Shown: one piece after another, positions 36,083-44,779 of the stretch
How positions within the stretch are numbered: the stretch's first letter is position 1
How the letters are laid out: each line of letters begins with the position of its first letter
Origin: an uncultured Lachnospiraceae bacterium
GTDB lineage: Bacteria; Bacillota; Clostridia; Lachnospirales; Lachnospiraceae
DNA: 64,000 bases
NCBI GenBank assembly: GCA_944381485.1
Contig: CALWLI010000010.1
Coordinates: 124,001-188,000 of the forward strand
Direction of reading: 5' to 3'
Made by a program: the position numbers and the translations under genes
The notes under the pieces: model-generated
Told to the model about the DNA's origin: nothing
What the model saw: the letters and a program-made list of their open reading frames with translations, nothing else
The model's database searches: none

Positions 36083-37107
36083 TTTATCTCCTCCGTATCT
36101 ATGCCTACCGACTCAATATATTGAACTGCGGCATCTATGTCCTTCTTGTCTCCGCTGAACACTACTACCAGCTTACCCAACGGGATATCCTTAAGCACTT
36201 CCACATTTCCGAAGATTATGCTGGCATTTACATTGTAAGTCCTTGAAACATAGGATATTATGGCATCCTTCGTGTTCACACTGGTGTAGGTCAGCATATA
36301 CATCTTTTCTCCGGGCTTCAGTGAAGTCAGCGGGCTGTCCTCCTTTATGAGCTCATATATCTTTCCTATATTCCCTGCAGTCTCTATAAAGCTCTTTGTC
36401 ACAGGCATCTTCGGGTGGGAGAATACGTCCGCCGTCCTACCCTCCTCGACTACACTTCCGTTTTCCATAACAGCCACTCTGTCACATATGTCCTTCACCA
36501 CTTCCATCTGGTGTGTGATGATCACTATCGTTATGCCCAGCTTCTTGTTTACCGACTCCAAAAGCTTAAGTATCGACCTTGTAGTCTGTGGATCCAGAGC
36601 TGAGGTGGCCTCGTCACAGAGAAGTATCTTCGGATCGTTTGCAAGGGCCCTGGCTATGGCGACTCTCTGCTTCTGTCCTCCGGAAAGCTGTGAGGGATAG
36701 GAGTCTGTCTTGTCCGACAGATCCACCAGCTCCAGAAGTGACCTTATCTTCTTATCCTTCTCCTCCTTTGAAAGTCCGCTCTTTCTCAAAGCAAAGCCCA
36801 CATTGTTGTAGACTGTTCTCGAGGGCATAAGGTTGAAGTGCTGAAAGATCATTCCCATCTTTCTTCTTACATTTCTGAGCTCCTTTTCGGAAAGCTTTAC
36901 TATATCGTTTCCGTCTATCAGGACCTCCCCTGAATCAGGTTTTTCCAAAAGATTTATGCACCTTACAAGTGTTGATTTTCCCGCTCCGGAAAAACCTATT
37001 ATTCCGAATATCTCCCCCTCTTCTATTTTGAGGCTTACATTCTGCACGGCGTGTACATTTCCCGCCGCTGAATTGAAGGTCTTTGTCACATTCTTTAACT
37101 CTATCAT
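36079..37107 (-). CDS. metN: Methionine ABC transporter ATPase
   Basis: A 342-residue ABC ATPase with Walker A GFSGAGKSTLVRCI, signature LSGGQKQRVAIARAL and Walker B ILLCDEATSALDP. The C-terminal NIL/ACT-like domain (after about residue 250) binds methionine for feedback inhibition in known MetN proteins. The ATG at 37107 follows GGGAGATAGTAAG; the longer frame would start inside the T-box leader and is rejected. Confidence 0.95.
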   Translation of the reverse strand: MIELKNVTKTFNSAAGNVHAVQNVSLKIEEGEIFGIIGFSGAGKSTLVRCINLLEKPDSGEVLIDGNDIVKLSEKELRNVRRKMGMIFQHFNLMPSRTVYNNVGFALRKSGLSKEEKDKKIRSLLELVDLSDKTDSYPSQLSGGQKQRVAIARALANDPKILLCDEATSALDPQTTRSILKLLESVNKKLGITIVIITHQMEVVKDICDRVAVMENGSVVEEGRTADVFSHPKMPVTKSFIETAGNIGKIYELIKEDSPLTSLKPGEKMYMLTYTSVNTKDAIISYVSRTYNVNASIIFGNVEVLKDIPLGKLVVVFSGDKKDIDAAVQYIESVGIDTEEIK

Positions 37108-37147
37108 CTTACTATCTCCCTCAAAGCTCCTCTTACTCAATAAAAAA

Positions 37148-37467
37148 CGTCCTATATATTCCAAAAAATATATAGGACGAAATAGACTATTCCGTGTTAC
37201 CACCTAAATTTATCCGCCGCTCACACGACAGACCTCAGCAGGTACGCTTGCATGATGCAATTAATACCCTATCGCTGTAACGGGCGACCCCCGTCACGTC
37301 TTATCCTGATAAAGGTTCATACGTGCTGCTCCAAGACCATCTTCGGCTGCTTCATTGCCTGCCCACTCTCAGCTTTAAGGGCTCTCTGTAAGGAATTCCA
37401 CGGCTTACTCTTCTTTTCAACGCCATTTTGTTCTGTATTTAATTTTCCTCCGATCTGAAGTTCGGAT
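37148..37467 (-). promoter_or_regulatory. T-box leader, methionine specifier
   Basis: On the minus strand the hallmark T-box AGGTGGTAACACGGAA lies at 37205-37190. A terminator follows (13-bp perfect stem CGTCCTATATATT with its complement, 37148-37179, then a run of T). The specifier loop reads GAAGATGG, with ATG at 37340-37338, predicting reading by uncharged methionine tRNA. Low charging would favour the antiterminator and switch on metNIQ. It fills the 380-bp gap between the Rrf2 gene and metN. Confidence 0.93.
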
Positions 37468-37473
37468 GTTTAG

Positions 37474-37502
37474 ATAATACTTCCCAATCAAGGATTTGTC
37501 AA
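37474..37502 (-). promoter_or_regulatory. Sigma-A promoter of the metNIQ T-box transcript
   Basis: On the minus strand TTGACA (37502-37497), 17 bp, then TATTAT (37479-37474). The -35 box lies inside the last codons of the Rrf2 gene. Confidence 0.8.
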
Positions 37503-37937
37503 CAGCTTTTTGTCTTTTTCTATGACCTCCTCATCGCTTTCCCTGAGAAGTTTCTCCACAGTCACTGAAGTCAGGATATCCTCCACTGTCTTTTGCACCT
37601 TGATATAGTACTTTCTCACCGGGCAGGTAGCTGTGGCACCCCTGCCGCAGAACTCGTCAGGCTCAAGGCAGCGATTAAATGTCATCTCCGTCTCCATAAT
37701 GTTCATTATATCCCAGAGACTTATGTCAGCAGGGTCCTTTTTTAACGAGTATCCGCCGTTTTTTCCCTGTCTGCCGTCAACTATTCCTGTCTCCTTAAGT
37801 CTGTGCAGCACCTTCATAAGATAATTTTCCGACACAGCCACCGCCTCTCCGATCTCCGGAGCGGAGGCTATATCATTTTTTTGTGCGAGATATAAGATTG
37901 TCCTTATTGCATAGTCTGTAGTCAAATTCAGCTGCAT
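37488..37937 (-). CDS. Rrf2 family transcriptional regulator
   Basis: A 149-residue winged-helix regulator (MQLNLTTDYAIRTILYLA, then SENYLMKVLHRLKETGIVDGRQGKNGGY). A three-cysteine cluster, C-x8-C-x7-C, in the segment CLEPDEFCGRGATATC matches iron-sulfur-binding members such as NsrR and IscR, so it may sense redox state or iron-sulfur supply. No cysteine desulfurase genes are adjacent and its target is unknown. GAGGAAATATC precedes the ATG. Confidence 0.9.
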   Translation of the reverse strand: MQLNLTTDYAIRTILYLAQKNDIASAPEIGEAVAVSENYLMKVLHRLKETGIVDGRQGKNGGYSLKKDPADISLWDIMNIMETEMTFNRCLEPDEFCGRGATATCPVRKYYIKVQKTVEDILTSVTVEKLLRESDEEVIEKDKKLLTNP

Positions 37938-38079
37938 GATATTTCCTCATAATGTAGGGGGGTAAGAACGCATGTATCGTATAATTTATATCATTTAAAA
38001 CCGAAAAAATCAACAAAAGATGTCTGTAGGTGAAATTATTTGTATGAAATTATATTCAATATGAGTCCGGTTTATAGCA

Positions 38080-38107
38080 TTGACATATTCTGATAATCAT
38101 ATATACT
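38080..38107 (+). promoter_or_regulatory. Sigma-A promoter of thiT
   Basis: TTGACA at 38080-38085, 16 bp, then TATACT at 38102-38107, leading into the TPP riboswitch. Confidence 0.7.
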
Positions 38108-38129
38108 GTATATGAAATATAATAACTGA

Positions 38130-38288
38130 GCTAGGGGCGCTTTGTGCTGAGATGGAAGCTTTTGCTTCGGTCCCTCATGACCTGAACAGGATAATGCCTG
38201 CGTAGGGAAGCTGATCTGAGTTTTTCTTTGCTTTCATTCTTGAAAGCTCGGGTCTTGTTATGCCCCTCCTTAGTTTAGTTTAAGGAGG
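38130..38288 (+). promoter_or_regulatory. TPP riboswitch (THI element) with SD-sequestering hairpin
   Basis: The conserved THI-box pieces are present: GGGGCGC, GTGCTGAGATGG, CCCTCATGACCTGAACAGGATAATGCCTGCGTAGGGAAG in two adjoining blocks (38134-38210). The expression platform has a perfect hairpin CCTCCTTA / TAAGGAGG (38265-38288) whose 3' arm is the thiT Shine-Dalgarno sequence, followed by TTTTATT. Thiamine pyrophosphate should therefore block thiT translation, with possible termination. Confidence 0.93.
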
Positions 38289-38295
38289 TTTTATT

Positions 38296-38967
38296 ATGTC
38301 TGTATTTATCAACTCTGAAGGCGGACTCACAAGTTCCGGATACTTTGCCGCAGCCGCCCTCATAATCCTGCTTCTCCTCTGTGTCTTTGCCATAGGAAGG
38401 AAGACGACAACAGGAGGGGGGAATCATTCATCTTCACCCGTAAAACGGCTGAGCTTCTGCAGCATGTGTATAGCCCTTGCAGCCGTCACAAGTATGATAA
38501 AGGTGTTTGAATTCACCTACGGTGGCTCTGTCACTCTCTGCAGTATGTTGTTTGCCATGCTTCCCGCGTGGATCTACGGTGCCTCCACAGGCTTTCTGTG
38601 CGGCCTTGTGTACGGGCTTATACAGTTTCTCTTAGGTCCTTACTTTTTGACCTTCCCTCAGTTCCTCTTTGATTACATTTTTGCCTTCATGATAATGGGA
38701 GCCGCAGGTTTTTTCTCAAGAAAGAGAAACGGCCTTTTTATCGGGTACATTGTTGCGGTTACAGGAAGATGGGTAATGGCCACGATCGCAGGCCTTATAT
38801 GGTACTCTCTGGGCACAACCATATGGGAGGGCTGGTCTCCTCTCCCCTACTCCATGGTCTACAACGGAATCTACATAGGGGCAGAGGCCATCGTTACACT
38901 TATAATACTCAGTGTCCCTGCAGTAGGAAAGGCCCTGTCAGAAGTGAAAAAGGCCGCACTGTCATAA
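38296..38967 (+). CDS. thiT: Thiamine ECF transporter S component
   Basis: A 223-residue membrane protein with six or so helices of the ThiT/YuaJ family. It has LALAAVTSMIKVFEF-like and GGSVTLCSMLFAMLPAWIYG segments and a characteristic GPYFLTFPQFLFDY loop near the thiamine site. It works with a general ECF ATPase/EcfT module that is not in this window. Control by the TPP riboswitch directly upstream confirms the substrate. The first 45 residues form an extra helix and linker compared with short ThiT proteins. Confidence 0.95.
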   Translation: MSVFINSEGGLTSSGYFAAAALIILLLLCVFAIGRKTTTGGGNHSSSPVKRLSFCSMCIALAAVTSMIKVFEFTYGGSVTLCSMLFAMLPAWIYGASTGFLCGLVYGLIQFLLGPYFLTFPQFLFDYIFAFMIMGAAGFFSRKRNGLFIGYIVAVTGRWVMATIAGLIWYSLGTTIWEGWSPLPYSMVYNGIYIGAEAIVTLIILSVPAVGKALSEVKKAALS

Positions 38968-39001
38968 GTAGGAAGCGTCTGTACATATAAACGCACAGCA
39001 A

Positions 39002-39042
39002 AAATACCCTCATTGCCGTTTTTTCGGCCAATGAGGGTATTT
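39002..39042. terminator. Bidirectional terminator between thiT and the MBL hydrolase
   Basis: Perfect 14-bp arms AAATACCCTCATTG and CAATGAGGGTATTT enclose a C/G-closed T-rich loop. T-rich flanks on both strands suit termination of thiT from the left and the hydrolase from the right. Confidence 0.88.
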
Positions 39043-39078
39043 CAGTTATTTCTCGACTTTGTTGCCTGTCTCCGGCTA

Positions 39079-40038
39079 CTACTCACACATACTCACTTCA
39101 ACGCCGTCAGAGCAGAGGCTTATGTCCCCCAGCTCATCTGTTCTGAGCACTTCGGCTCCTATGCGGTCCAGTTTTTTCATGGTGCTCTTATGGGGATATC
39201 CGTAGTCATTATTTCTTCCGCAGCTTATGACTACTGTCTCAGGCTCCACAGCCTCAAGAAGCTCCCATGATGAAGCGTCTCCGCTTCCATGATGCCCTGC
39301 CTTGAGCACATCCACATCCATGTCAAGTCCCAATTCTCTACCCGACTCTATTATATCGGCCTCCTCCTGATACTCGGCGTCTCCTGTCAGGAGAAAGGAG
39401 GTCTCGCCGTTTTCAAGCAGTATGGCTATAGAGTAATTATTTATGGCATCTCCATAGTTATCCTCAGGATCAGGGGCAAGAACTGTAAACTCGGCGCTTC
39501 CCAGCTCAAAGCTGTCTCCGGGCTCAGGTACAAGTATGGGAGTATCGTTTCTCTTTGCGCATTTGAGCACATCATTGTAGGTCTTTATATCTCTCTCATA
39601 GTCAGGCATCAGGAGCATCTCGCAGTCAAGCCTGTCCAGCACCACGTCTATTCCGCCTATATGGTCCGAATGGGGATGAGTCCCTATCACATACTTGAGT
39701 TCTTTGATGCCCTCGGCCTTGATATGCTTTGCCACCTGCACGCCTCTGTCGTTTTCTCCCGCATCTATGAGCATGTTTTCTCCGCCGCAGCTTACAAGTA
39801 TGCAGTCTCCCTGGCCTACATCCACGAACTCGACTCTAAGCTCCTCCATTCCCTGTGAAACAGTGTCATCATTACTTTTTTTCTCTTCTTCTGCTTCATC
39901 AAACTCGGAGACGATTGTTGGTCTCTCTTCCGTCTTATCCTCGTTTTTTCCTGATGAAAAAATGTATACAGCAAACAGGAGCAATATTATAACTGCTCCC
40001 GACATGCTTTTTTTTATTTCAGGTCTCTTTTTTGCCAT
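39079..40038 (-). CDS. Secreted or membrane-anchored MBL-fold hydrolase (ComEC-like domain)
   Basis: A 319-residue protein with one N-terminal helix (about 12-30), a charged linker and a metallo-beta-lactamase domain like the C-terminal part of ComEC: VEFVDVGQGDCILV, THPHSDHIGG, LLTGDAEYQEE and LKAGHHGSGDAS. The domain faces outside the cell. Related proteins act on nucleic acid or phosphate esters, but no substrate is shown here. It starts 12 bp after the HerA-like ATPase gene. Confidence 0.88.
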   Translation of the reverse strand: MAKKRPEIKKSMSGAVIILLLFAVYIFSSGKNEDKTEERPTIVSEFDEAEEEKKSNDDTVSQGMEELRVEFVDVGQGDCILVSCGGENMLIDAGENDRGVQVAKHIKAEGIKELKYVIGTHPHSDHIGGIDVVLDRLDCEMLLMPDYERDIKTYNDVLKCAKRNDTPILVPEPGDSFELGSAEFTVLAPDPEDNYGDAINNYSIAILLENGETSFLLTGDAEYQEEADIIESGRELGLDMDVDVLKAGHHGSGDASSWELLEAVEPETVVISCGRNNDYGYPHKSTMKKLDRIGAEVLRTDELGDISLCSDGVEVSMCE

Positions 40039-40050
40039 GTGTTGAGACCT

Positions 40051-41712
40051 TTACCTTTTAAAGAGAGTGCCCAGAATATTTCTACCAAGGCTCGCCCCTA
40101 TATTTCCCGCAACAGATTTTCCGAAGCTTCCGAAGAACTTCTTTCCAACCTGATTTCCTACCTGTCTGCCTATGCTTCCTGCTGCTGTGGAGGCCACGCT
40201 CCTCACACTTCTCTCTATGGCCTTCTTCTGTCTCTCAGCCTCCTTCTCAGCTTTCTCCCTGGCCTTCTCCGCTTCTCTCTCAGCCTTCTCTCTGGCCTTT
40301 TCAGCAGCCTTCTCGGCCTTCTCTCTCTCTTTTTCGGCCTCTTTTTCAGCTTTCTCCTTAGCCTTTTCTTCCTCCTCGGCAGCCTTCTCGGCTTCCTCCT
40401 CTTTCTCGATCTGAAGCTTTCTTCTCTCAAGGAATTCAAAGGCCGAATCCGGGTCTACCTCCTTGCTGTACTTAAGGTACAGATTGGACATATCCACAGC
40501 CTTCTTCACTTCCTCATCGGATGCTGTTCCGAGAGTGCTTGCAGGGGGAAGGATATAGGCATGCTCTGCTATTCCCGGCACGCCGTCAGCATCAAGTACT
40601 GAAACCAGTGCCTCTCCTGTTCCAAGCTGAGTCAGAAGCTCCTCTGTATCAAAATCCGGGTTCTCCCTGAAGGACTCAGCAGCTGTCTTTATAGCTTTCC
40701 TCTCCCCGGGAGTATAGGCTCTTAAGGCGTGCTCTATCTTGTTTCCAAGCTGTGACATAACTCCTCCCGGTATGTCGGAAGGTGACTGGGTTATAAAGAA
40801 AATTCCTATGCCCTTTGATCTTATAAGCTTTATTATCTGCTCTGTCTTTTCAATGAGAGCCTTTGAGGCATTGTCAAAGAAAAGATGGGCCTCATCAAAG
40901 AAAAATACCATGCGAGGCTTCTCCACATCTCCTATCTCAGGAAGACTCTCGAAAAGCTCCGAGAGGAGATAGAGCATGAAGGCTGAGTAAAGTCTCGGCT
41001 TATTCACAAGAGTCCTTGAATCCAATATATTGATCTTTCCCTTTCCTGAAGCATCACAGGCAAAGAAATCTCTCACATCTATGGCAGGCTCTCCGAAGAA
41101 TGTATCTCCTCCCTCCGCCTCAAGAGCGACTATAGCTCTTACTATGGCACTTACGGACTGCTTTGCTATCCTTCCGTACTCAAGCTCATACTCCTTAGAG
41201 TTCTCAGCGGCATACTGAAGCATTGCCTTTAAGTCCTTGGTGTCGGAAAGTATGAGTTCCTCGTCGTCCGCTATCTTGAAGACGACATTCAATATATCCT
41301 CCTGGGTATCTGTAAGCTCAAGCACGTCAGCCAAAAGAGAAGGCCCCATCTCAGACACAGTAGTCCTAAGAGGTATTCCGGTCTTTCCGAAGATATCATA
41401 GAATTCTGCAGGAAAGCTCTTGAATTTGAAGCCGTCTTCTGAGAGCTTGAATCTCTCTATCCTCTCATTCATATCATCGCTCTCTGCTCCCGGAACTATC
41501 ATGCCCGAAAGATCACCCTTTACATCAGAGAAAAACACAGGGACTCCCAGCTCGCTGAAGGACTCTGCAAGGACCTTCAACGTAACAGTTTTTCCTGTTC
41601 CTGTGGCTCCCCCTATAAAGCCGTGTCTGACTGACATGGAGGGCTCAAGATATATCTTCTTGTCGAGCCCCTCCCCTGTTTTCGCAAAATAGATCTTGCC
41701 TTCGCTTATCAT
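40051..41712 (-). CDS. HerA-like ATPase (DUF853/YjgR family)
   Basis: A 553-residue P-loop ATPase of the HerA/FtsK superfamily. Walker A is GGATGTGKTVTLKVL (about residues 33-47) and Walker B MVFFFDEAHLFF. From about residue 440 a long Lys/Glu/Ala coiled coil with AEKA/REKAE repeats leads to a Gly-rich tail (GRQVGNQVGKKFFGSFGKS). The cellular role of the family is unsettled; no NurA nuclease is nearby. The ATG at 41712 begins MISEGKIYFAKT and fits the family start; the longer frame adds an unrelated hydrophobic stretch. Confidence 0.88.
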   Translation of the reverse strand: MISEGKIYFAKTGEGLDKKIYLEPSMSVRHGFIGGATGTGKTVTLKVLAESFSELGVPVFFSDVKGDLSGMIVPGAESDDMNERIERFKLSEDGFKFKSFPAEFYDIFGKTGIPLRTTVSEMGPSLLADVLELTDTQEDILNVVFKIADDEELILSDTKDLKAMLQYAAENSKEYELEYGRIAKQSVSAIVRAIVALEAEGGDTFFGEPAIDVRDFFACDASGKGKINILDSRTLVNKPRLYSAFMLYLLSELFESLPEIGDVEKPRMVFFFDEAHLFFDNASKALIEKTEQIIKLIRSKGIGIFFITQSPSDIPGGVMSQLGNKIEHALRAYTPGERKAIKTAAESFRENPDFDTEELLTQLGTGEALVSVLDADGVPGIAEHAYILPPASTLGTASDEEVKKAVDMSNLYLKYSKEVDPDSAFEFLERRKLQIEKEEEAEKAAEEEEKAKEKAEKEAEKEREKAEKAAEKAREKAEREAEKAREKAEKEAERQKKAIERSVRSVASTAAGSIGRQVGNQVGKKFFGSFGKSVAGNIGASLGRNILGTLFKR

Positions 41713-41777
41713 ACCTAATACACTCCAAATTAAAAATAGTATCTGAATCATCCGTATACATAACGCAATTCTTTTAA

Positions 41778-41783
41778 ATTATA
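41778..41783 (-). promoter_or_regulatory. Extended -10 promoter of the HerA-like gene
   Basis: The minus strand reads TGTTATAAT, an extended -10 element with no clear -35 box, about 65 bp ahead of the ATG. Confidence 0.5.
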
Positions 41784-41816
41784 ACATAAGGGTGGGCAGG
41801 CTTGCATCTCTTTTTC

Positions 41817-41845
41817 TTGAAATTCCTCCTTTGCTGTGCTATCCT
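41817..41845 (+). promoter_or_regulatory. Sigma-A promoter of the yitT leader
   Basis: TTGAAA at 41817-41822, 17 bp, then TATCCT at 41840-41845. RNA would start near 41852 and run into the leader ORF and terminator. Confidence 0.65.
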
Positions 41846-41890
41846 ATTTGTCGTGCATAAATTATCATTAAAAACAGAAAGGCATTTTCC

Positions 41891-41974
41891 ATGTCAGACC
41901 GGCATGAAAGGCAAAAACACATACTGTTAAAATATGAGGACGAGCTTAAAAGGCTCGTCCTTTTTGCACTTTAA
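41891..41974 (+). CDS. Putative 27-residue leader peptide overlapping a terminator
   Basis: ATG at 41891 with AGAAAGG eight bases upstream opens an ORF of 27 residues (MSDRHERQKHILLKYEDEL, then KRLVLFAL). It reads straight through the terminator stem at 41937-41961 and stops at 41974, 51 bp before yitT. Ribosomes in this ORF would disrupt the hairpin, so translation could control read-through into yitT. No run of one regulatory codon is obvious. It may also be a chance ORF. Confidence 0.5.
   Translation: MSDRHERQKHILLKYEDELKRLVLFAL
41937..41961 (+). terminator. Leader terminator ahead of yitT
   Basis: AGGACGAGC and GCTCGTCCT form a 9-bp stem with a seven-base loop, followed by TTTTT. There is no plus-strand gene upstream other than the leader ORF, so this is a leader or small-RNA terminator. 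Confidence 0.8.
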
Positions 41975-42025
41975 TGTGATAGCAATCTAATAAAACATTT
42001 AATAATATTAAGAAAGGCTAATATC

Positions 42026-42886
42026 ATGCAGCAGCTCGGAAAACGTATATTTGAAATCATCCTTATCCTCTTCGGAAACACTACCTATGCCTTAGGCATA
42101 GTAATGTTTGTTCTCCCGGCAAACCTTATTACAGGAGGCACAACCGGACTTGCTCTTTCCATGGAGCACTTCTTCGGTGTGCCCATATCCCTCTTTGTCT
42201 TTTGTTTCAATCTCGCAATGTTTGTTTTGGGAGCGCTGGTGCTGGGCAAGGCCTTCGCCTTGACGACACTTATAAGCACCTTCTACTATCCCCTAATCCT
42301 TGACATACTTCAGCGCATTCCTGTTCTTTCGGGCTTCACAGACGATCCGATGCTTGCAACAGTCTGTGGCGGTCTTTTAATAGGCTTCAGTATAGGTCTT
42401 GTCATCCGTGCGGGAGCCTCCACAGGAGGAATGGATATTCCTCCCCTTGTCTTAAACAAAAAGTTCGGACTTCCGATATCAGTAATGCTCTACGGCTTTG
42501 ACTTCACTATACTTATACTTCAGATGCTGTTTTCCAACAGAGAGCAGATACTCTACGGCATACTTCTGGTGCTCATCTATACCATAGTTTTGGACAAGAT
42601 GCTTATGTTCGGCACATCCAAAACCCAGGTAAAGATAATGAGCAAGGAGTACTCCAGGATAAATGAAGCCATATCCAAAAATTTGGACAGGGGGACCACT
42701 CTTATGCATACCACCACAGGCTATATGCACAGAGAATACCCCATGATACTCACTGTCATATCAAACAGGGAATTAAACGCTTTGAATAAGCTGGTGACAG
42801 ATATCGATCCGGATGCTTTTATGGTCATAAACCGCATAAACGAGGTAAAGGGACGGGGATTTTCTCTGCAGAAAAAATACAGGTAA
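42026..42886 (+). CDS. YitT family membrane protein
   Basis: A 286-residue protein with five or six N-terminal helices (YitT_membrane, DUF161; ANLITGGTTGLALSMEHFFG, IRAGASTGGMDIPPLVLNKKFG) and a C-terminal soluble DUF2179 domain (LMHTTTGYMHREYPMILTVISNRELNAL). The transported substrate is not established for the family. It is convergent with the ECF gene, with only three bases between the stops. Control by the leader terminator is inferred. Confidence 0.9.
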   Translation: MQQLGKRIFEIILILFGNTTYALGIVMFVLPANLITGGTTGLALSMEHFFGVPISLFVFCFNLAMFVLGALVLGKAFALTTLISTFYYPLILDILQRIPVLSGFTDDPMLATVCGGLLIGFSIGLVIRAGASTGGMDIPPLVLNKKFGLPISVMLYGFDFTILILQMLFSNREQILYGILLVLIYTIVLDKMLMFGTSKTQVKIMSKEYSRINEAISKNLDRGTTLMHTTTGYMHREYPMILTVISNRELNALNKLVTDIDPDAFMVINRINEVKGRGFSLQKKYR

Positions 42887-42889
42887 GCA

Positions 42890-43519
42890 TCAGTCAAAAT
42901 TCTGTTTTGCCACCTTTAAAAGTACCCTTCCTACCAGACATACAATGACAGCGGCAGCAACGGCCTCCGGTATTCCGGAGGCTAATATTGTGCCCATTAT
43001 AAGGCCCCAAACCGCCTCATAGGCCACATTTTTAGCCGCAGCATATTCTCCTGCCAAAAGTATGTAAATGCTTCCCATGACCACAAGTGTATGAACAGAG
43101 GACATTATAAATCCCTCAAGTGCCAGAGGAAGAGTCCTGTTATGTGAAAGACTCCTTAAAGGCACCCACAGCATACCCGACAAAAAACCCATAAGTATCC
43201 TGCATCCCAGAGATATCCAGAGGGCCTTTATGGCTCCGATTAGCCCCGTAGTACTCAAAAAGGGTGAAAAGGCGAAGGATAAAAGGGTGGGAGCCACAGT
43301 ATTGCTTATAAGAGAGCATATACCGAAAACCGCCCCCAGCAAGGCTCCTGCAGCGGGGCCGAAAATAACGGCTCCCAGGATAACAGGTATGTGTACTGTC
43401 GTCGCCTTTATGACGGGAAGCTGTATCATTCCCAGAGGAGTATTTGCCAATACCACTATCACAGCCGCCATAAGCGCAATGCCGCTCATTCTGCGGACTT
43501 CATTATTCTTGCTGTTCAT
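42890..43519 (-). CDS. ECF transporter S component
   Basis: A 209-residue membrane protein of the ECF substrate-binding family. The patterns NTPLGMIQLPVIKATTVHIPVILGAVIFGP (split over helices 2-3) and GAVFGICSLISNTVAP resemble pantothenate-type S components, but the vitamin cannot be assigned. The ATG at 43519 has GGAGGTAAAA upstream; the longer frame adds 12 residues. The gene lies 94 bp after luxC-like on the same strand, so co-transcription with the acyl reductase cassette is possible. Confidence 0.8.
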   Translation of the reverse strand: MNSKNNEVRRMSGIALMAAVIVVLANTPLGMIQLPVIKATTVHIPVILGAVIFGPAAGALLGAVFGICSLISNTVAPTLLSFAFSPFLSTTGLIGAIKALWISLGCRILMGFLSGMLWVPLRSLSHNRTLPLALEGFIMSSVHTLVVMGSIYILLAGEYAAAKNVAYEAVWGLIMGTILASGIPEAVAAAVIVCLVGRVLLKVAKQNFD

Positions 43520-43613
43520 TTTTACCTCCGGCTTGCTTTTTTTCTTTCGTGACAAAATGAATTAAAGTCTTAATCTCTATACTACATCCTGCAGGCTGTA
43601 AATTAAAGCACTT

Positions 43614-44753
43614 TTATAAGTACTCTGCCCTTTTGGTGTATTCATATAGTGGAAATTTTCCGTCATGAGCCTCCCCGGGTATATAAGCCGACATCTCAGA
43701 GGGCCTTCTTATCCGTGTGGCTCCGGCTCTGATAAACAGCCTTGAGAGCTCCTCCTCCTCATCACCTACACATATGAGTCCCACAGTCTGCAGTGAATGA
43801 GAATCCGCCCTCAGCCTTTCAAACATATCTTCTCTGTCAGCACTTATAAGGGGGCAGCCCAAAAAGTCATATCTTTCCTCTTCTCCACTGCCTGCAGGGA
43901 GCTCCGACATAAGCTTTTCCGTGTATCTTCTGAGGGTTTCCGCAGCGTCTTTTATGTCCGGCCCCTGCTTTAGCGATGCATTCAGCTCCTCCCTGAGAAG
44001 CCTCATATCCTCCTTGGAGCCTCCCTCCACATACACAGTCTGACAGGAGCTGCAGAGTCTCATGCCTGTATCCTGAATATGTTTTGCCAAGTCTTTTATT
44101 GCTGCTCTGTCCTTAAGGCCTGCTCTGCTTATATATACAAAGCTGAATTTGTGTCCCCACTCTATAAGCTTCTTGTCAGCACCTGCAAGCTCTCTTACAG
44201 CTTTTATTGTTCTGTCTCCTCCCCATACAGAGACAGCGTCGGAAAGAGATATGAGCTCCTTAAGTTTAGGCACAGCTGAGGCGTGGGTGCTTGGTATCTC
44301 AAACATATATATGTAGGGTTTTAACTCAGGCTCCGCCTTCACAAGCTCTCTCAAAATAAATCCGGATATAGGGGCATCCACAGAGGCGGGCTTTAATATA
44401 TTTATATTGCCGGCCAAAAGTCCTTCTATAACGCTGTATGCCCCAAGCCCGGGAACATTGCCCGCCCCTATATGAAGCAGCACTCCCAATGGTTCTCTTC
44501 CCGGCGGCAGCTCTTTTTTAAGCCTTTCTCTCAAAATATCACTATTAATAAGGTTTGATATCTCATCCGAAATGTAGACCTTTCCATTTCCCGTAAAGGG
44601 CAAAAAATCTCTGATTTTTTCAAGCTTTGCGTCATAGCAGCCCTCAGAAAGCCTTTTTAAAAGGACCTCACAGGCTTTCAAAGTCCTCTCGCAAGTCATG
44701 TTTTCCCTTATTAATGTCCTGTTTATCTCTTCTCTAAATTCTTTTGCTTTCAT
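43614..44753 (-). CDS. LuxC-like acyl-CoA/acyl-protein reductase
   Basis: A 379-residue protein of the LuxC family, which reduces an activated acyl group to an aldehyde with NAD(P)H. Visible features are the nucleotide-binding part LLHIGAGNVPGLGAYSVIEGLLAGNINILKP (in two pieces) and a cysteine pair C234/C237 in RLCSSCQTVYV, where the nucleophile of the aldehyde dehydrogenase-like fold is expected. It ends the operon behind the LuxE-like synthetase (26-bp gap). No luciferase (LuxAB) gene is present. Confidence 0.88.
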   Translation of the reverse strand: MKAKEFREEINRTLIRENMTCERTLKACEVLLKRLSEGCYDAKLEKIRDFLPFTGNGKVYISDEISNLINSDILRERLKKELPPGREPLGVLLHIGAGNVPGLGAYSVIEGLLAGNINILKPASVDAPISGFILRELVKAEPELKPYIYMFEIPSTHASAVPKLKELISLSDAVSVWGGDRTIKAVRELAGADKKLIEWGHKFSFVYISRAGLKDRAAIKDLAKHIQDTGMRLCSSCQTVYVEGGSKEDMRLLREELNASLKQGPDIKDAAETLRRYTEKLMSELPAGSGEEERYDFLGCPLISADREDMFERLRADSHSLQTVGLICVGDEEEELSRLFIRAGATRIRRPSEMSAYIPGEAHDGKFPLYEYTKRAEYL

Positions 44754-44779
44754 GATATCACTCCTGCCTTAAGGCATGA

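Noticed and set aside
37108..37203. Upstream extension of metN
   Set aside because: It would translate the T-box and terminator; ATG 37107 has the ribosome-binding site and family start.
39289..40602. Two plus-strand frames of about 189 residues each
   Set aside because: They are complements of the MBL hydrolase and of the low-complexity coiled coil of the HerA-like ATPase.
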